Notes: generated by a model not told the origin, from the sequence alone. A stretch of 64,000 nt of DNA from Faucicola mancuniensis (GCF_046523945.1 NZ_CP171363.1:124001-188000); one strand, 5' to 3'. Positions 44,818-54,451 are shown, counted from the first letter of the stretch. A program made the numbers and translations.

Positions 44818-45877
44818 TATTTAACCTCAATTCGATATAAAAAATCATTTAACTTATTGAAAAAATATAAACAAATAAGAAACCTACAATAAAGAATACC
44901 CCAACAGGACATTTTTTAATGTAGGCTTCTTTGTTTGATGACAATAAGCAATCAACCCTGCCAACAAATTACTCATAAACCCAACATAACTACGATGCCT
45001 TGAATGCTCAATTTGACACATATTCTTTAACTCATCAAACACAGTTTCAATCAAAAAACGGCGTTTAAGCAATCGTCTATTTAACCATGAAATATCTTTA
45101 GATTTCATATTCTTTTTAACATTCGTGATTAACTCAATATCTAAATGCTCATCAAGCCAATCTGTCAATGATTTATCAATATAACCTTTATCAGCAAAGA
45201 GTTTACCAAAAACATGAGATTCACAAAGTCTTTTCACAGGTTGCCTATCATCAACATTGCCTTTGGTTACGGTTAGATTGACCAATTCACCTTTATCATT
45301 GATAATGACGTGTAGTTTAAAGCCAAAAAACCACCCCATACTGCTTTTACCTCGCTGTGCTGTTTCTGCAAATACTTTGTTGCGGTTGATACGGTGATTA
45401 TCACATACGGCTAAACTGGTTGAGTCAATGTAGTTTATGCCTGTGCAGTTGTTTTGCATGAGAGATTGTAGGTAGTCACACATGGGAACTATTGCTTTTT
45501 CCATGAGTTCTACCATTCTTGTGTAGCTTGGTAGGTTTGGAAAGGCAGGTTTTAGCCATTGGGTGAGGTAGTTGTAGTAGAAGGCTTTAAATTCTCTGTA
45601 TTTTATTTGGTGAAATACTACCAATATGGTGATGATTTCTGATAAACTAATACGGCATGGTTTGTTTCGTGTTTTTTTACTGCTTTTGCTCTTTTGGGTT
45701 AGCATTTTCTTCTGTTGTTCGTTTGTGTATGTTTTGCAATAGTCGTCTATGTGGCAGTATAGTGCTTCGAGGTTGTCCATGTAAGAAGTCCTTGTTAGGG
45801 TTGTTTGTGGTGAATTTACTTTAACATATTGGGCTTCTTTTTTTTAGTTTTTTCTTATGTCGAATTCAGGTTATTTA
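44818..45877 (-). mobile_element. IS982-family insertion sequence, copy 1
   Basis: The element spans 44824-45871 (1048 bp), with ends ACCTCAATTCGATATA and (complement) ACCTGAATTCGACATA. The target duplication TATTTA is at 44818-44823 and 45872-45877. It begins with ACC, usual for IS982. It is nearly identical to the copy at 60002-61048, with the same orientation. Confidence 0.88.
44884..45780 (-). CDS. IS982-family transposase
   Basis: 298 residues, intact. DDE candidates are D in YIDSTSLAVCD, D in LFADKGYID and E in RFLIETVFDEL. The N-terminal part HIDDYCKTY and the block RISLSEIITILVVFHQIKYREFK are typical of IS982. Unlike copy 2 it has no frameshift, so it could supply transposase for both copies. 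Confidence 0.9.
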   Translation of the reverse strand: MDNLEALYCHIDDYCKTYTNEQQKKMLTQKSKSSKKTRNKPCRISLSEIITILVVFHQIKYREFKAFYYNYLTQWLKPAFPNLPSYTRMVELMEKAIVPMCDYLQSLMQNNCTGINYIDSTSLAVCDNHRINRNKVFAETAQRGKSSMGWFFGFKLHVIINDKGELVNLTVTKGNVDDRQPVKRLCESHVFGKLFADKGYIDKSLTDWLDEHLDIELITNVKKNMKSKDISWLNRRLLKRRFLIETVFDELKNMCQIEHSRHRSYVGFMSNLLAGLIAYCHQTKKPTLKNVLLGYSLL

Positions 45878-45982
45878 ATCAATTTGACGATGAACCAAAA
45901 ATCGGTTCAGGCGACATCAACACCGCCCAAGATGGACGTGTACAAGTTGAAAATTGGCTAAAAAAAGATTAATTTAAAAAAA

Positions 45983-47437
45983 TTAACGTTGCAACAGCCC
46001 AAGCAAATGATTGACTTTATCAAAACATTCTTGATATTCATCTTGGCAATTGGACGCAACCGTCACACCCCCACCCGCCCACAGGCTCACTTGATAATCT
46101 GTGGGAGCAGTTTTTTTGGCTTGTAACGTGCGGATTAACACATTAAACTGCCCCGTCCCATCAAAATTAACAAAGCCCAACGTGCCACAATACGCCCCAC
46201 GATTATCACTTTCTAGCTCATGAATAATCTCAACCGAGCGTTTTTTTGGCGTACCTGTGATTGAACCAGTGGGCAGACTGCCAAGCAACACCGCCATCGG
46301 ACTGACCGTGTCTTTAAGCGTAGCGGTAATCGTGCTAACCATATGATGCACATTGCTAAAACTCTCAATCGCAAACAATTTTGGCACTTTGACCGTGCCT
46401 GTTTTGGCATATTTTCCCAAATCATTGCGTAACAAATCCACAATCATCACATTTTCGGCAGTATCTTTTTCACTTATTTGTAATTCATTTTTTAATTTTT
46501 CATCAATATCTTTATCATGATGGCGTGGACGAGTGCCTTTAATCGGTTTTGTGATTAAATTTATCTCATCATTATGTTTAACAAAAGTAAAAAATAATTC
46601 TGGAGAACAACTGACAATTTCATAATTTTCAATGTTCAAATAGCCTGAAAAAGGGGCAATGCTTGCGGTGGTTAATTTTGGTAAAAAATTCAGCAACGGC
46701 TCATTTGCCATGCCTTGCCAACATTGGGTTAAATTAATCTGATAACAATCACCCGCGTAAAGATAATCTTGCACTTTGTTAAATACTTTTTCATAATCGG
46801 CAAATTGCCATTGCGGTGTCAAAGTTAATTTACTAATTGGTTGATTTTGTTGATAATTTTTTTGATTTTCAGATAACGATTGTAATTGTTGGTAAATCAC
46901 CATCAACTCGTCATGATTTTTGGCATAACTGATAAGTTGCCAACCGTTATGCTGTTTTTGCAAAAAATAAGGATAATAGGCAAAATAGGCACATGGCGTT
47001 TGGGTGTCTATTGGGTGATGAGAAATAGTTTGCAAATCCGCCAAACAAAATGCCGAAAAATCATAACTGACAAAACCAATCAGTCCATTTTGATAATCAA
47101 CATTAATTGATAAATTTGTTTTTTCCGATGATTTTGACAAGGTTGAATTTGTAGATTGTTGTTGATAAAAATTTTCTAAAATAACAGTTAATTGTTCAAC
47201 ATTCACAGTTTGCGTCTGCTGATGGTTATTTTTATCTTTGATTTTTAAGGTAAAAAGTTGGGGCGTATTGCTAAAAAAAACGCTAAAAGTAGTCGTTGGC
47301 AATAATGCAATAAAATTTTGTCCATTATTGTTTAACCAAATGGGATTGGCATTGGGTAGATTTTTATCAGACAAACATTGTAAAACGCTTTCTTTGTCAA
47401 AACCATCAAAAAATGGACAAGCAATTTTTATAAACAT
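45983..47437 (-). CDS. pabB: Aminodeoxychorismate synthase component I
   Basis: 484 residues. Adds ammonia to chorismate to make 4-amino-4-deoxychorismate for folate. Family motifs are PIKGTRPR at about 320, MIVDLLRNDLG at about 350 and LPTGSITGTPKKRSVEII at about 405. I choose the ATG at 47437 because the longer frame (to 47566) runs into the coding region of rhlB and lacks family similarity. The distinction from TrpE is by PabB-like motifs (PIKGTRPR) and absence of trp genes. The N-terminal 80 residues are divergent. Confidence 0.88.
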   Translation of the reverse strand: MFIKIACPFFDGFDKESVLQCLSDKNLPNANPIWLNNNGQNFIALLPTTTFSVFFSNTPQLFTLKIKDKNNHQQTQTVNVEQLTVILENFYQQQSTNSTLSKSSEKTNLSINVDYQNGLIGFVSYDFSAFCLADLQTISHHPIDTQTPCAYFAYYPYFLQKQHNGWQLISYAKNHDELMVIYQQLQSLSENQKNYQQNQPISKLTLTPQWQFADYEKVFNKVQDYLYAGDCYQINLTQCWQGMANEPLLNFLPKLTTASIAPFSGYLNIENYEIVSCSPELFFTFVKHNDEINLITKPIKGTRPRHHDKDIDEKLKNELQISEKDTAENVMIVDLLRNDLGKYAKTGTVKVPKLFAIESFSNVHHMVSTITATLKDTVSPMAVLLGSLPTGSITGTPKKRSVEIIHELESDNRGAYCGTLGFVNFDGTGQFNVLIRTLQAKKTAPTDYQVSLWAGGGVTVASNCQDEYQECFDKVNHLLGLLQR

Positions 47438-47486
47438 TTTTATTATTAAAGTATCACAATTGATTTTAGTTGATAAAAGTTTGTTT

Positions 47487-48635
47487 TTACCATTGTTCCA
47501 TTTTGATTGGGCTGTCCAAATAGCCTTGAATGGCAGGCAGATTAAAGCCGTCATCTTCGCTGACAAAGCTGATACTCACGCCCTTGTTACCCGCTCGCCC
47601 TGTGCGTCCGATACGGTGAACATAGTCGTCTGGGCTGTCTGGCAAGGTAAAATTCACCACACACGCCACATCGTCCACGTGAATCCCACGCCCTGCGACA
47701 TCGGTCGCCACCAAAATATCGGCTTTGTCATCACGAAACTCTGCCAAGTATTTTTCACGTTTGGCTTGCACCACATCGCCTGAAAGCGTAACGACTTTGT
47801 ATTGACGGCTTAATTTTTCGTACAAACGTCTGACTTGGTCTTTGCGATTGGCAAAAATAATCACTTTTTGATTTTGATAATCGGCTAAAATTTTTTCTAA
47901 TGCCAAAAATTTATCGGTTTCTGCCACTGCAAAAAACTTTTGTTCAATATTTTCACTGGTTTTACTTTCAGGCTCAATCTCAACAAAAACAGGCTGATAT
48001 AACCAACGATACGCCAAATTCATCACATCTTGGTTAAACGTTGCCGAAAATAGCAAGGTTTGGCGATGGGTATTTTCTGGCATCATGCGAATTAGACGTT
48101 TGATATCAGGGATAAAACCCATGTCAAGCATACGATCGGCTTCATCAAGCACCAACATTTCCAAACGGTCAAGATACACCAATTTTTGAAAACAAAAGTC
48201 AATCAATCGCCCCGGAGTCGCAATGATAATATCCACAAATTTTTGTTTTAAAGGGCGAGCTTGCTGTTCAGCATCTGCACCGCCTAGTAAACATACAGTT
48301 TGTAGCTTGGTAAATTGGGTCAATTGCAAACAATCTTGATAAATCTGCTGTGCCAACTCTCGTGTCGGTGCTAAAATCAATGCACGAGTTTCGCCCAAAT
48401 AACGCTCACCATCTTTGTCTTTTTTTAAAGGGTTGGTTAAAAGTTCATTAATAACTGTTAATAAAAAAGTAGCAGTTTTGCCTGTGCCTGTCTGTGCCTG
48501 TCCTATCGCATCTTGACCTGCCAACGTGTGGGGCAAAATTTGCGATTGAATTGGGGTTAAACTTTGATAACCCAACCGATCAATGGCTTTTATCAACGCA
48601 GGGTGTAGCGGAAGTTGTGAAAATTTTTGAAACAC
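47487..48635 (-). CDS. rhlB: DEAD-box RNA helicase RhlB-like
   Basis: 382 residues. Motifs: Q motif near LTPIQSQ, Walker A AQTGTGKT at about 45, PTRELA, DEAD in LVLDEADRMLDMG, SAT, and HRIGRTGRAG near the C-terminus. RhlB-like helicases help RNase E and PNPase degrade structured RNA, and pnp lies in this window but is not adjacent. Start: no ATG fits. A GTG at 48635 has AAGG eight nt upstream and gives the family N-terminus FQKFSQLPLHP. A TTG six nt earlier is the alternative. Confidence 0.85.
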   Translation of the reverse strand: MFQKFSQLPLHPALIKAIDRLGYQSLTPIQSQILPHTLAGQDAIGQAQTGTGKTATFLLTVINELLTNPLKKDKDGERYLGETRALILAPTRELAQQIYQDCLQLTQFTKLQTVCLLGGADAEQQARPLKQKFVDIIIATPGRLIDFCFQKLVYLDRLEMLVLDEADRMLDMGFIPDIKRLIRMMPENTHRQTLLFSATFNQDVMNLAYRWLYQPVFVEIEPESKTSENIEQKFFAVAETDKFLALEKILADYQNQKVIIFANRKDQVRRLYEKLSRQYKVVTLSGDVVQAKREKYLAEFRDDKADILVATDVAGRGIHVDDVACVVNFTLPDSPDDYVHRIGRTGRAGNKGVSISFVSEDDGFNLPAIQGYLDSPIKMEQW

Positions 48636-48693
48636 AGGCAAAACCTTTTAACAAATAATTAAAAACGCATAAAATCAGATTTTTAAAAGCACA

Positions 48694-48736
48694 AAAAACC
48701 AAGTTAGCACCAATAATATTGGTAAAACTTGGTTTA
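48694..48736 (-). terminator. Stem-loop after the cold-shock gene
   Basis: AAACCAAGTT and AACTTGGTTT pair and an inner ACCAAT/ATTGGT stem adds a second layer. On the minus strand the end is followed by a short T run. Confidence 0.6.
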
Positions 48737-48781
48737 AAATCCGTATTATCTTATTAACAGCTTGGTAAATCAACCAAAAAA

Positions 48782-48997
48782 TTACTCAACTTTGGTAACT
48801 TCTTCGGCTTGTAGCCCTTTTTGACCTTCTGTTACGATAAATTCAACTTTTTGATTTTCACGCAATGAGCGATAGCCTTCGCCTTGAATGGCACGAAAAT
48901 GCACAAAAATATCTTCGCCTGTGCTTTCACGTTGGATAAAACCAAAGCCTTTTGAATCATTAAACCACTTAACCACACCTTGTTCACGAGCTGACAT
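48782..48997 (-). CDS. Cold-shock domain protein
   Basis: 71 residues, single OB-fold cold-shock domain. RNP1 is KGFGFIQRE and RNP2 DIFVHF, the single-stranded nucleic-acid contacts. It likely acts as an RNA chaperone. I choose the ATG at 48997 (MSAREQGVVKW). The frame opens five codons earlier at an ATG that does not match the family. The cspA/cspE-like subgroup cannot be chosen from sequence, so no symbol is given. The 223 nt upstream are AT-rich, as expected for a long cold-shock leader. Confidence 0.9.
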   Translation of the reverse strand: MSAREQGVVKWFNDSKGFGFIQRESTGEDIFVHFRAIQGEGYRSLRENQKVEFIVTEGQKGLQAEEVTKVE

Positions 48998-49220
48998 ACA
49001 AACTTTCCTCAAAATGATAACGACAAGTCATATAGACCATTGAAATTGACCAATTTTTCAATGAAATGTATTTATTATGTAATAAAAGTTACACAAAAAT
49101 CACAATTATTGCTTAATTAACACTAAACACATCATACCACGCATTTTTTACAAAACAAAGACTTTTTGTAAAAAAATATTTCAAATTTTTATGAAATTTT
49201 GGCATATTTTTATTCGTTTT

Positions 49221-49841
49221 TTAACTTTGCTCAATGATAAAAGCACAATGATAATAAACAACAAACCCATAAATTCGCTGATTTTGGCAAATTTTTTCTA
49301 TATTCTTTACAAATAATAATCGTTCTAATTCTTGTTTTGATACGTTCTTAAAGACATTTTTGGACAAGCCTTTGGCTAAAGTACTATCATTGGCTTTGAT
49401 TAGACTTTCTTTGGTTGTCCATAATAACGTTTTTGCTAACGATTTATTGCTTAGGCTATTTAACCAAACCATTTCTTCTTGATGAAAAAAACGCTTGGCA
49501 ACATTATCAGAAATATTTCTGTCTTCTATATCCACACCAATGGTTGGATAAATGGAGATTAACACCGCAATATGCGTTTTGCTATGGCTAAAGCTGACAA
49601 AATACTGGGTTTGCTGATGATGGTAAAAGTACGGAAAACCGCTGGTATTTAAGTTAGATAAAGACAATTGATAATGTTGAAAATATTGGCAAAAATATTG
49701 TAATAACTGCCGACACGCCAACGAGCCATGCGATTGCTTTGGCAGACATTGATTTTTATCATAATGACAAATTTTATCAATCAACAAATGACTGTGCTTG
49801 TCAATTTGCCAATATTTTGGAAAATCAGTTGTTTTTTCCAT
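49221..49841 (-). CDS. 4'-phosphopantetheinyl transferase (Sfp type)
   Basis: 206 residues. Motifs GVDIEDR (Mg/CoA binding, about residue 115) and WTTKESLIKA (about 145) define the Sfp/AcpT superfamily. It attaches the phosphopantetheine arm of CoA to carrier proteins. Which carrier is served is unknown, and no biosynthetic gene cluster is next to it. Confidence 0.82.
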   Translation of the reverse strand: MEKTTDFPKYWQIDKHSHLLIDKICHYDKNQCLPKQSHGSLACRQLLQYFCQYFQHYQLSLSNLNTSGFPYFYHHQQTQYFVSFSHSKTHIAVLISIYPTIGVDIEDRNISDNVAKRFFHQEEMVWLNSLSNKSLAKTLLWTTKESLIKANDSTLAKGLSKNVFKNVSKQELERLLFVKNIEKICQNQRIYGFVVYYHCAFIIEQS

Positions 49842-49958
49842 GCAAAATTAGTCTACCCTATTTTAAAGCGAAAAAATCCAACTTACCAATGACTTCGGTT
49901 AGTATTGGTAAATTGGGTTTATCATACGAACTTGCTAAAATTAAAAAAGTTTTTAAAA

Positions 49959-50471
49959 TTAGTAAGTTAATTCTGCACGGCGGTTTTGTGCATAAGCGTC
50001 TTCGGTATTACCTTGAACGGCTGGTTGGTCTTCACCAAAACTGATGGCTTCAGTGCGAGAAGCATCAACGCCTTGTGATGCAAGGTATGCTTGTGCTGAT
50101 TTTGCACGGCGTTCGCCTAATGCCATATTGTATTCACGGCTACCACGCTCATCAGTATGACCTGAGATTTGTACACGAGCTGATGGATTAGCTTGTAAAA
50201 ACTGGGCTTGTTGACTTAGTACTGCTTGACCTTCTGCATTGATTTCACTGCTGTCAAACGCAAAATAAACAGTATTAGCTTTTCCAGCCGCACCATTCAC
50301 AACTGAAGCACTATTATTCACGGCTGCACCGCCACTGTAATAGCCATTTGCACCTGCTACACCCATCGGTGCTACCACGACTTCTGAGCTTTTACGTTTG
50401 GCTGAGCAGCCTGTTAATGCCAACGCACCAGCAACCATTGAAACGGTCAAAATATTTTTTACATTACGCAT
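49959..50471 (-). CDS. pal: Peptidoglycan-associated lipoprotein Pal
   Basis: 170 residues, lipobox LTGC (C22), a glycine/asparagine-rich linker and an OmpA-like peptidoglycan-binding domain with GHTDERGSREYNMALGERRA (conserved D and R contact diaminopimelate). It joins the outer membrane to the cell wall in the Tol-Pal complex. Other tol genes are not adjacent. Confidence 0.95.
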   Translation of the reverse strand: MRNVKNILTVSMVAGALALTGCSAKRKSSEVVVAPMGVAGANGYYSGGAAVNNSASVVNGAAGKANTVYFAFDSSEINAEGQAVLSQQAQFLQANPSARVQISGHTDERGSREYNMALGERRAKSAQAYLASQGVDASRTEAISFGEDQPAVQGNTEDAYAQNRRAELTY

Positions 50472-50626
50472 CTTTTTTCCTCAAAATCTGCTAAAAACAA
50501 AGGGAAGAATGTTTCACCATTCACTGAACAAAATATTTGCTATAGATTAAGCAATTAGTCAGTTTTTGTAAATAGTTTTCCAATATTTTTTTAATTTTTT
50601 TTGGATAAAATGGTATTGTTTTGGTT

Positions 50627-51118
50627 TTACCAACGAAATTTATCCCATAATTCTGGATTTGCCCAAAATTTACTGTTAAACCAATCTGGCAAATGTTTAT
50701 AATCAAATAAATTAAACTGATAAATTGAAAAATCTTGCTGATTGATTTTTACAAAATGTTGATTAAATTTACTAAAACCAAATTCTGCTAAATTTACATT
50801 TAAATTATTATTCACAAAAACCACTGTATGATTGGCAAATAAATCTCGGCAACGCTGAATGTTTTGCGTACAAACTTCTGTATCTTGTTGATTTAACAGC
50901 AATAAAGCAATATCGTAACGTTGGTTATATTTGATTTCGTTAAAAATATTTGATGTATAGAATTGATAATTTAAATTATTAAAATTTTGTTGAATATCGT
51001 TAAGATAATCGGCATTATCGGCGATTAATAAAATATTTAAATCAGTTTTTTTGTCAAAAAAAGTTAAAGTTTGTTGAAAAATTTGGCTAATTTCGTTTGG
51101 CATAGTTTTTGACATCAT
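50627..51118 (-). CDS. DUF6231-like protein, unknown function
   Basis: 163 residues. The C-terminal block YQFNLFDYKHLPDWFNSKFW followed by ANPELWDKFRW looks like the DUF6231 family of gammaproteobacteria. The N-terminal part ILLIADNADYLNDI resembles a Rossmann-like fold. No enzyme motif is seen. A soluble cytoplasmic protein is likely. Confidence 0.6.
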   Translation of the reverse strand: MMSKTMPNEISQIFQQTLTFFDKKTDLNILLIADNADYLNDIQQNFNNLNYQFYTSNIFNEIKYNQRYDIALLLLNQQDTEVCTQNIQRCRDLFANHTVVFVNNNLNVNLAEFGFSKFNQHFVKINQQDFSIYQFNLFDYKHLPDWFNSKFWANPELWDKFRW

Positions 51119-51310
51119 TTTTTCCGTAAGTTTTGTTTATGGTTTTATATTTTAACAAACTTTTTATTATAAATCATTAAGCAAATTTGATTGATTTTTT
51201 TACTATGCCAAATGGCATTTTAGCGTTACAATATAGGCATTTTTAAAATAAAACTTTTAAAATAAATTTATCATTTTATGATTTTCTAGCCAAAATTTAA
51301 GGAAAATTTT

Positions 51311-53212
51311 ATGCCACAATATCGTTCAAAAACATCAACATCAGGTCGTAATATGGCAGGGGCAAGAGCTTTATGGCGTGCCACAGGTATGACCGATGCC
51401 GATTTTCAAAAGCCAATCATCGCCATTGCTAACTCATTCACGCAGTTTGTCCCAGGGCACGTTCATCTAAAGGATATGGGGCAATTGGTCGCTCGTGAAA
51501 TTGAAAAAGCAGGTGGCGTGGCAAAAGAGTTTAACACCATTGCCGTTGATGATGGCATTGCGATGGGGCATAGTGGTATGCTGTATAGCTTGCCAAGCCG
51601 TGATTTGATTGCTGACAGCGTGGAATATATGGTTAATGCCCATTGTGCCGATGCGTTGGTGTGCATTTCCAACTGCGACAAAATCACCCCAGGTATGCTA
51701 ATGGCAGCAATGCGTTTGAACATTCCAACCATTTTTGTCTCTGGTGGACCAATGGAGGCAGGCAAAGTGCTTGCAAGCACACTTGTGGATGGTAGCAACG
51801 TTCACGAAACTGTTACCAACGACAAAGGCGAGAAAATCCGTAAACTTGACCTTGTTGATGCGATGATTGACGCTGCCGATGATTTAGTGAGTGATGATGA
51901 TGTTTCAACCGTTGAAAATTCAGCCTGTCCGACTTGCGGCTCGTGTTCTGGTATGTTTACAGCAAACTCAATGAACTGCTTAACCGAGGCGTTGGGCTTG
52001 TCCCTGCCAGGTAATGGGTCGCTACTTGCTACTCACGCCAAGCGTAAGGAGCTGTTTTTGGAGGCAGGTCGCCAAATTGTTGAAATCACCAAACGCTACT
52101 ATGAACAAGATGACAACAGCGTTTTGCCACGCTCTATCGCCACAAAATCTGCCTTTGAAAATGCGATGAGCCTTGACATTGCAATGGGTGGCTCTACCAA
52201 TACCATTTTGCATTTATTGGCAGCAGCAAATGAGGCAAAAGTGGATTTTAAAATGGCAGACATTGACCGTTTAAGCCGTCAAGTGCCTTGCTTATCAAAA
52301 GTCGCCCCCGCCACGCAAAAATACCATATGGAAGATGTACACCGTGCAGGTGGTGTGATTGGTATTTTAGCTGAGCTTGACCGTGCAGGTTTGTTAAAAA
52401 CGGACGTGTCAACCGTTCACGCACCGACTTTAAAAGACGCTTTGGCAAAATGGGACGTGATGAACCCTGATAATGTGGACGCTCGCAGTCGTTATGTTGC
52501 CGCCCCTGGTGGCGTTCGCACTACGCAAGCCTTTAGCCAAAATAAAGAATATCCAAATCTTGACTTAAACCGTGAAAGTGGCTGTATTCGTAGTAAGGAA
52601 TTTGCCTATTCGCAAGATGGTGGTTTGGCGGTGCTATTTGGTAACATTGCCGAGCGTGGCTGTGTGGTAAAAACGGCTGGCGTTGATGAAAGCATTTTAA
52701 AATTCACGGGGCGTGCAAGGGTGTTTGAGAGCCAAGATGGTGCGGTAGAAGCGATTTTGGCGGATAAAATCGTGGCAGGGGATATTGTCATTATCCGCTA
52801 CGAAGGACCAAAAGGCGGGCCAGGTATGCAAGAAATGCTCTACCCAACATCTTATTTAAAATCAAAAGGCTTAGGCAAAGAATGTGCGTTACTGACCGAT
52901 GGGCGTTTTTCTGGTGGTACGTCTGGTTTGTCAATTGGACACGCAAGCCCAGAGGCTGCCGAAGGTGGGGCGATTGGACTGGTGCAAGATGATGATACCA
53001 TTGAAATTGACATTCCAAATCGTACCATTCATTTGGCAGTGAGTGATGATGAGCTTACCAAACGCCGTGATGAGATGAATGCTCGTGGTAATAAGGCTTG
53101 GAAACCTGTGGCTCGTGAGCGTTATGTGTCGCAAGCCTTGCGTGCTTATGCCGCTTTGACAACCAGTGCCGATACAGGTGCGGTGAGAGATGTAAGTCAA
53201 GTTGAGAAGTGA
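51311..53212 (+). CDS. ilvD: Dihydroxy-acid dehydratase
   Basis: 633 residues. Dehydrates 2,3-dihydroxy-isovalerate and -methylvalerate in valine/isoleucine synthesis. Iron-sulfur cysteines are in CISNCDKITPGM (about 122-133) and ACPTCGSCSGMFTANS (about 203). The catalytic serine region LTDGRFSGGTSGLSIGH is at about 525. It starts MPQYRSKTSTSGRNMAGARAL. The 633 residues are somewhat longer than the usual 610-620. Confidence 0.96.
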   Translation: MPQYRSKTSTSGRNMAGARALWRATGMTDADFQKPIIAIANSFTQFVPGHVHLKDMGQLVAREIEKAGGVAKEFNTIAVDDGIAMGHSGMLYSLPSRDLIADSVEYMVNAHCADALVCISNCDKITPGMLMAAMRLNIPTIFVSGGPMEAGKVLASTLVDGSNVHETVTNDKGEKIRKLDLVDAMIDAADDLVSDDDVSTVENSACPTCGSCSGMFTANSMNCLTEALGLSLPGNGSLLATHAKRKELFLEAGRQIVEITKRYYEQDDNSVLPRSIATKSAFENAMSLDIAMGGSTNTILHLLAAANEAKVDFKMADIDRLSRQVPCLSKVAPATQKYHMEDVHRAGGVIGILAELDRAGLLKTDVSTVHAPTLKDALAKWDVMNPDNVDARSRYVAAPGGVRTTQAFSQNKEYPNLDLNRESGCIRSKEFAYSQDGGLAVLFGNIAERGCVVKTAGVDESILKFTGRARVFESQDGAVEAILADKIVAGDIVIIRYEGPKGGPGMQEMLYPTSYLKSKGLGKECALLTDGRFSGGTSGLSIGHASPEAAEGGAIGLVQDDDTIEIDIPNRTIHLAVSDDELTKRRDEMNARGNKAWKPVARERYVSQALRAYAALTTSADTGAVRDVSQVEK

Positions 53213-53235
53213 TTGCTTAAACATTTTGCTCAAAT

Positions 53236-53263
53236 AAAAAGAGAGATTATTATCTCTCTTTTT
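53236..53263 (+). terminator. Terminator of ilvD
   Basis: AAAAAGAGAGAT and ATCTCTCTTTTT pair perfectly around TATT. Confidence 0.85.
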
Positions 53264-53325
53264 ATACATTAGGACATAAAATGCGTTACACTCAATTATC
53301 TGCAATTCTAAGGTTTACCGCCATA

Positions 53326-53457
53326 TCAATTTCCAGTCATAATGATGGGATTTTCTAATAATTTTTTAATTTTCTTTTTTAACTGCGTTTGTATCGCAAT
53401 CGGCAATTGTTGCCATTCTTTGTCAAAATCCTCGTGCATTACCAATCTATAAGTCAT
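53326..53457 (-). pseudogene. Truncated RelE-type toxin
   Basis: The first 37 codons (MTYRLVMHEDFDKEW..., KKKIKKLLENP) match the N-terminus of RelE/YafQ-like mRNA interferases. Then a frameshift occurs. In the shifted frame the sequence continues HHYDWKLIWR and stops, without the catalytic C-terminal part. The ATG follows the antitoxin end closely, as in relBE operons. Confidence 0.6.
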
Positions 53458-53684
53458 CTAAAGAAATCTCACGAAATTTATGTTTTTCTTGGCTACGTTG
53501 TTGTGCAATCGCCATGAGCATCATCTTCTGATAAAATCACTGATTTTACAGGGATTTTTCCTGTTTGCGTGATATATTTTAGCACATTGGTAAATAGCTC
53601 AGTTGGCGTGATACCTTGCTCTTGCAACACTTGATACGCCTGCATTTTTATCATGTCATCAACACGAAAATTGATAGTTGCCAT
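53455..53684 (-). pseudogene. RelB/DinJ-type antitoxin with frameshifted C-terminus
   Basis: Starts MATINFRVDDMIKMQAYQVLQ, the ribbon-helix-helix of RelB/DinJ. The intact frame ends at 53493 with SEDDAHGDCTTT. A one-step frame change after EDDA restores LMAIAQQRSQEKHKF and REISLDDL, the usual antitoxin tail, up to the toxin start. This implies a small indel near 53507-53512. I choose the ATG at 53684. An upstream ATG at 53729 is in a weakly coding leader. Confidence 0.65.
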
Positions 53685-53751
53685 TTGCTTTTCCTTATTT
53701 TTTGATAAATTTAAAATATTGTAATGCAAAATACATTACATTTCAACCAAC

Positions 53752-53784
53752 AAAAAAACCGCCTTAATGCTAAGACGGTTTTTT
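53752..53784. terminator. Bidirectional stem-loop between relB remnant and lemA
   Basis: AAAACCGCCTTA and TAAGACGGTTTT pair around ATGC with one mismatch, and poly-T follows on both strands. It is the likely terminator of lemA (minus strand). Confidence 0.8.
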
Positions 53785-53800
53785 GTTTTGTCAATTTTTA

Positions 53801-54451
53801 TTAATTTTTTACTTCTTGAGCATCAGACTCTTGTTTTTCATCTGAATTTTTTGCTTCAAAAATTTTCTGACTCACAGCTGTCTGTGTTTGTTGCATTTTT
53901 TGACCAATTGCTTTGCTACTATTTTGTACTAATGCTTGTATGGCTTCACTATCATCTCTTTCAAATACTTTTACTTTTTCCATAAAGTCTGGGTCTTCAA
54001 TTTCATAATAAGGGGCAATACCAAATGATAGTTTTTGGGCAATTAAGACAGCAGGAAATCTATTGCGTACGCTATTATAATGTTTAACAGTGGCATTATA
54101 GGCAACTCGTTTATCCAATAAAACTGCTTCAAGATTTTCCAATTTATTCATTAAGTTTTGATAAGTTTGGTTAGCTTGTAACTGCGGGTAATGTTGTGAA
54201 ATGGCTTGTAAATTTTGAAAGCTTTGATTAGATGCTTGAATAGATGAATAGGCTTGGCGTTCGTGGTCTCCTGAGCTTTTTGCAATATCAATAATTTGAT
54301 GTGTTAAATCTATACGTTGTTTCAAAGCAACTTGAATATTAGATAATTGTTCACGGATATTTTGCATGAGTGCCTGCAAGCTATTATATATACCTACTAT
54401 CCAAAAAGCAATTGCCCCTATTATTATTAGCAAAAAAACGATTAGTCCCAT
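53801..54451 (-). CDS. lemA: LemA-family membrane protein
   Basis: 216 residues with one N-terminal transmembrane helix (about 3-23) and a long helical domain with the LemA motifs YNSLQALMQNIREQLSNIQVALKQR and YNATVKHYN, with FPAVLIAQKLSF after it. The protein probably has a short outside N-terminus and a cytoplasmic coiled-coil bundle. The role of LemA is not settled. The C-terminal 60 residues are acidic and Gln-rich. Confidence 0.88.
   Translation of the reverse strand: MGLIVFLLIIIGAIAFWIVGIYNSLQALMQNIREQLSNIQVALKQRIDLTHQIIDIAKSSGDHERQAYSSIQASNQSFQNLQAISQHYPQLQANQTYQNLMNKLENLEAVLLDKRVAYNATVKHYNSVRNRFPAVLIAQKLSFGIAPYYEIEDPDFMEKVKVFERDDSEAIQALVQNSSKAIGQKMQQTQTAVSQKIFEAKNSDEKQESDAQEVKN

Larger units (their letters stand above)
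44643..45972 (+). pseudogene. 91-codon ORF split by IS982 copy 1
   Basis: Removing the IS (44824-45871) and one 6-bp target copy (45872-45877) joins 44643-44823 to 45878-45972 in one frame of 91 codons. The join reads DAPLLFNQFDDEPKIG and the frame ends at TAA 45970-45972 after VENWLKKD. The encoded protein starts MNEINQIQYYLKC and is acidic. I do not recognise its family. No good ribosome-binding site precedes the ATG, which lies next to the right end of the TnpB element, so its own 5' region may be lost. Confidence 0.7.
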
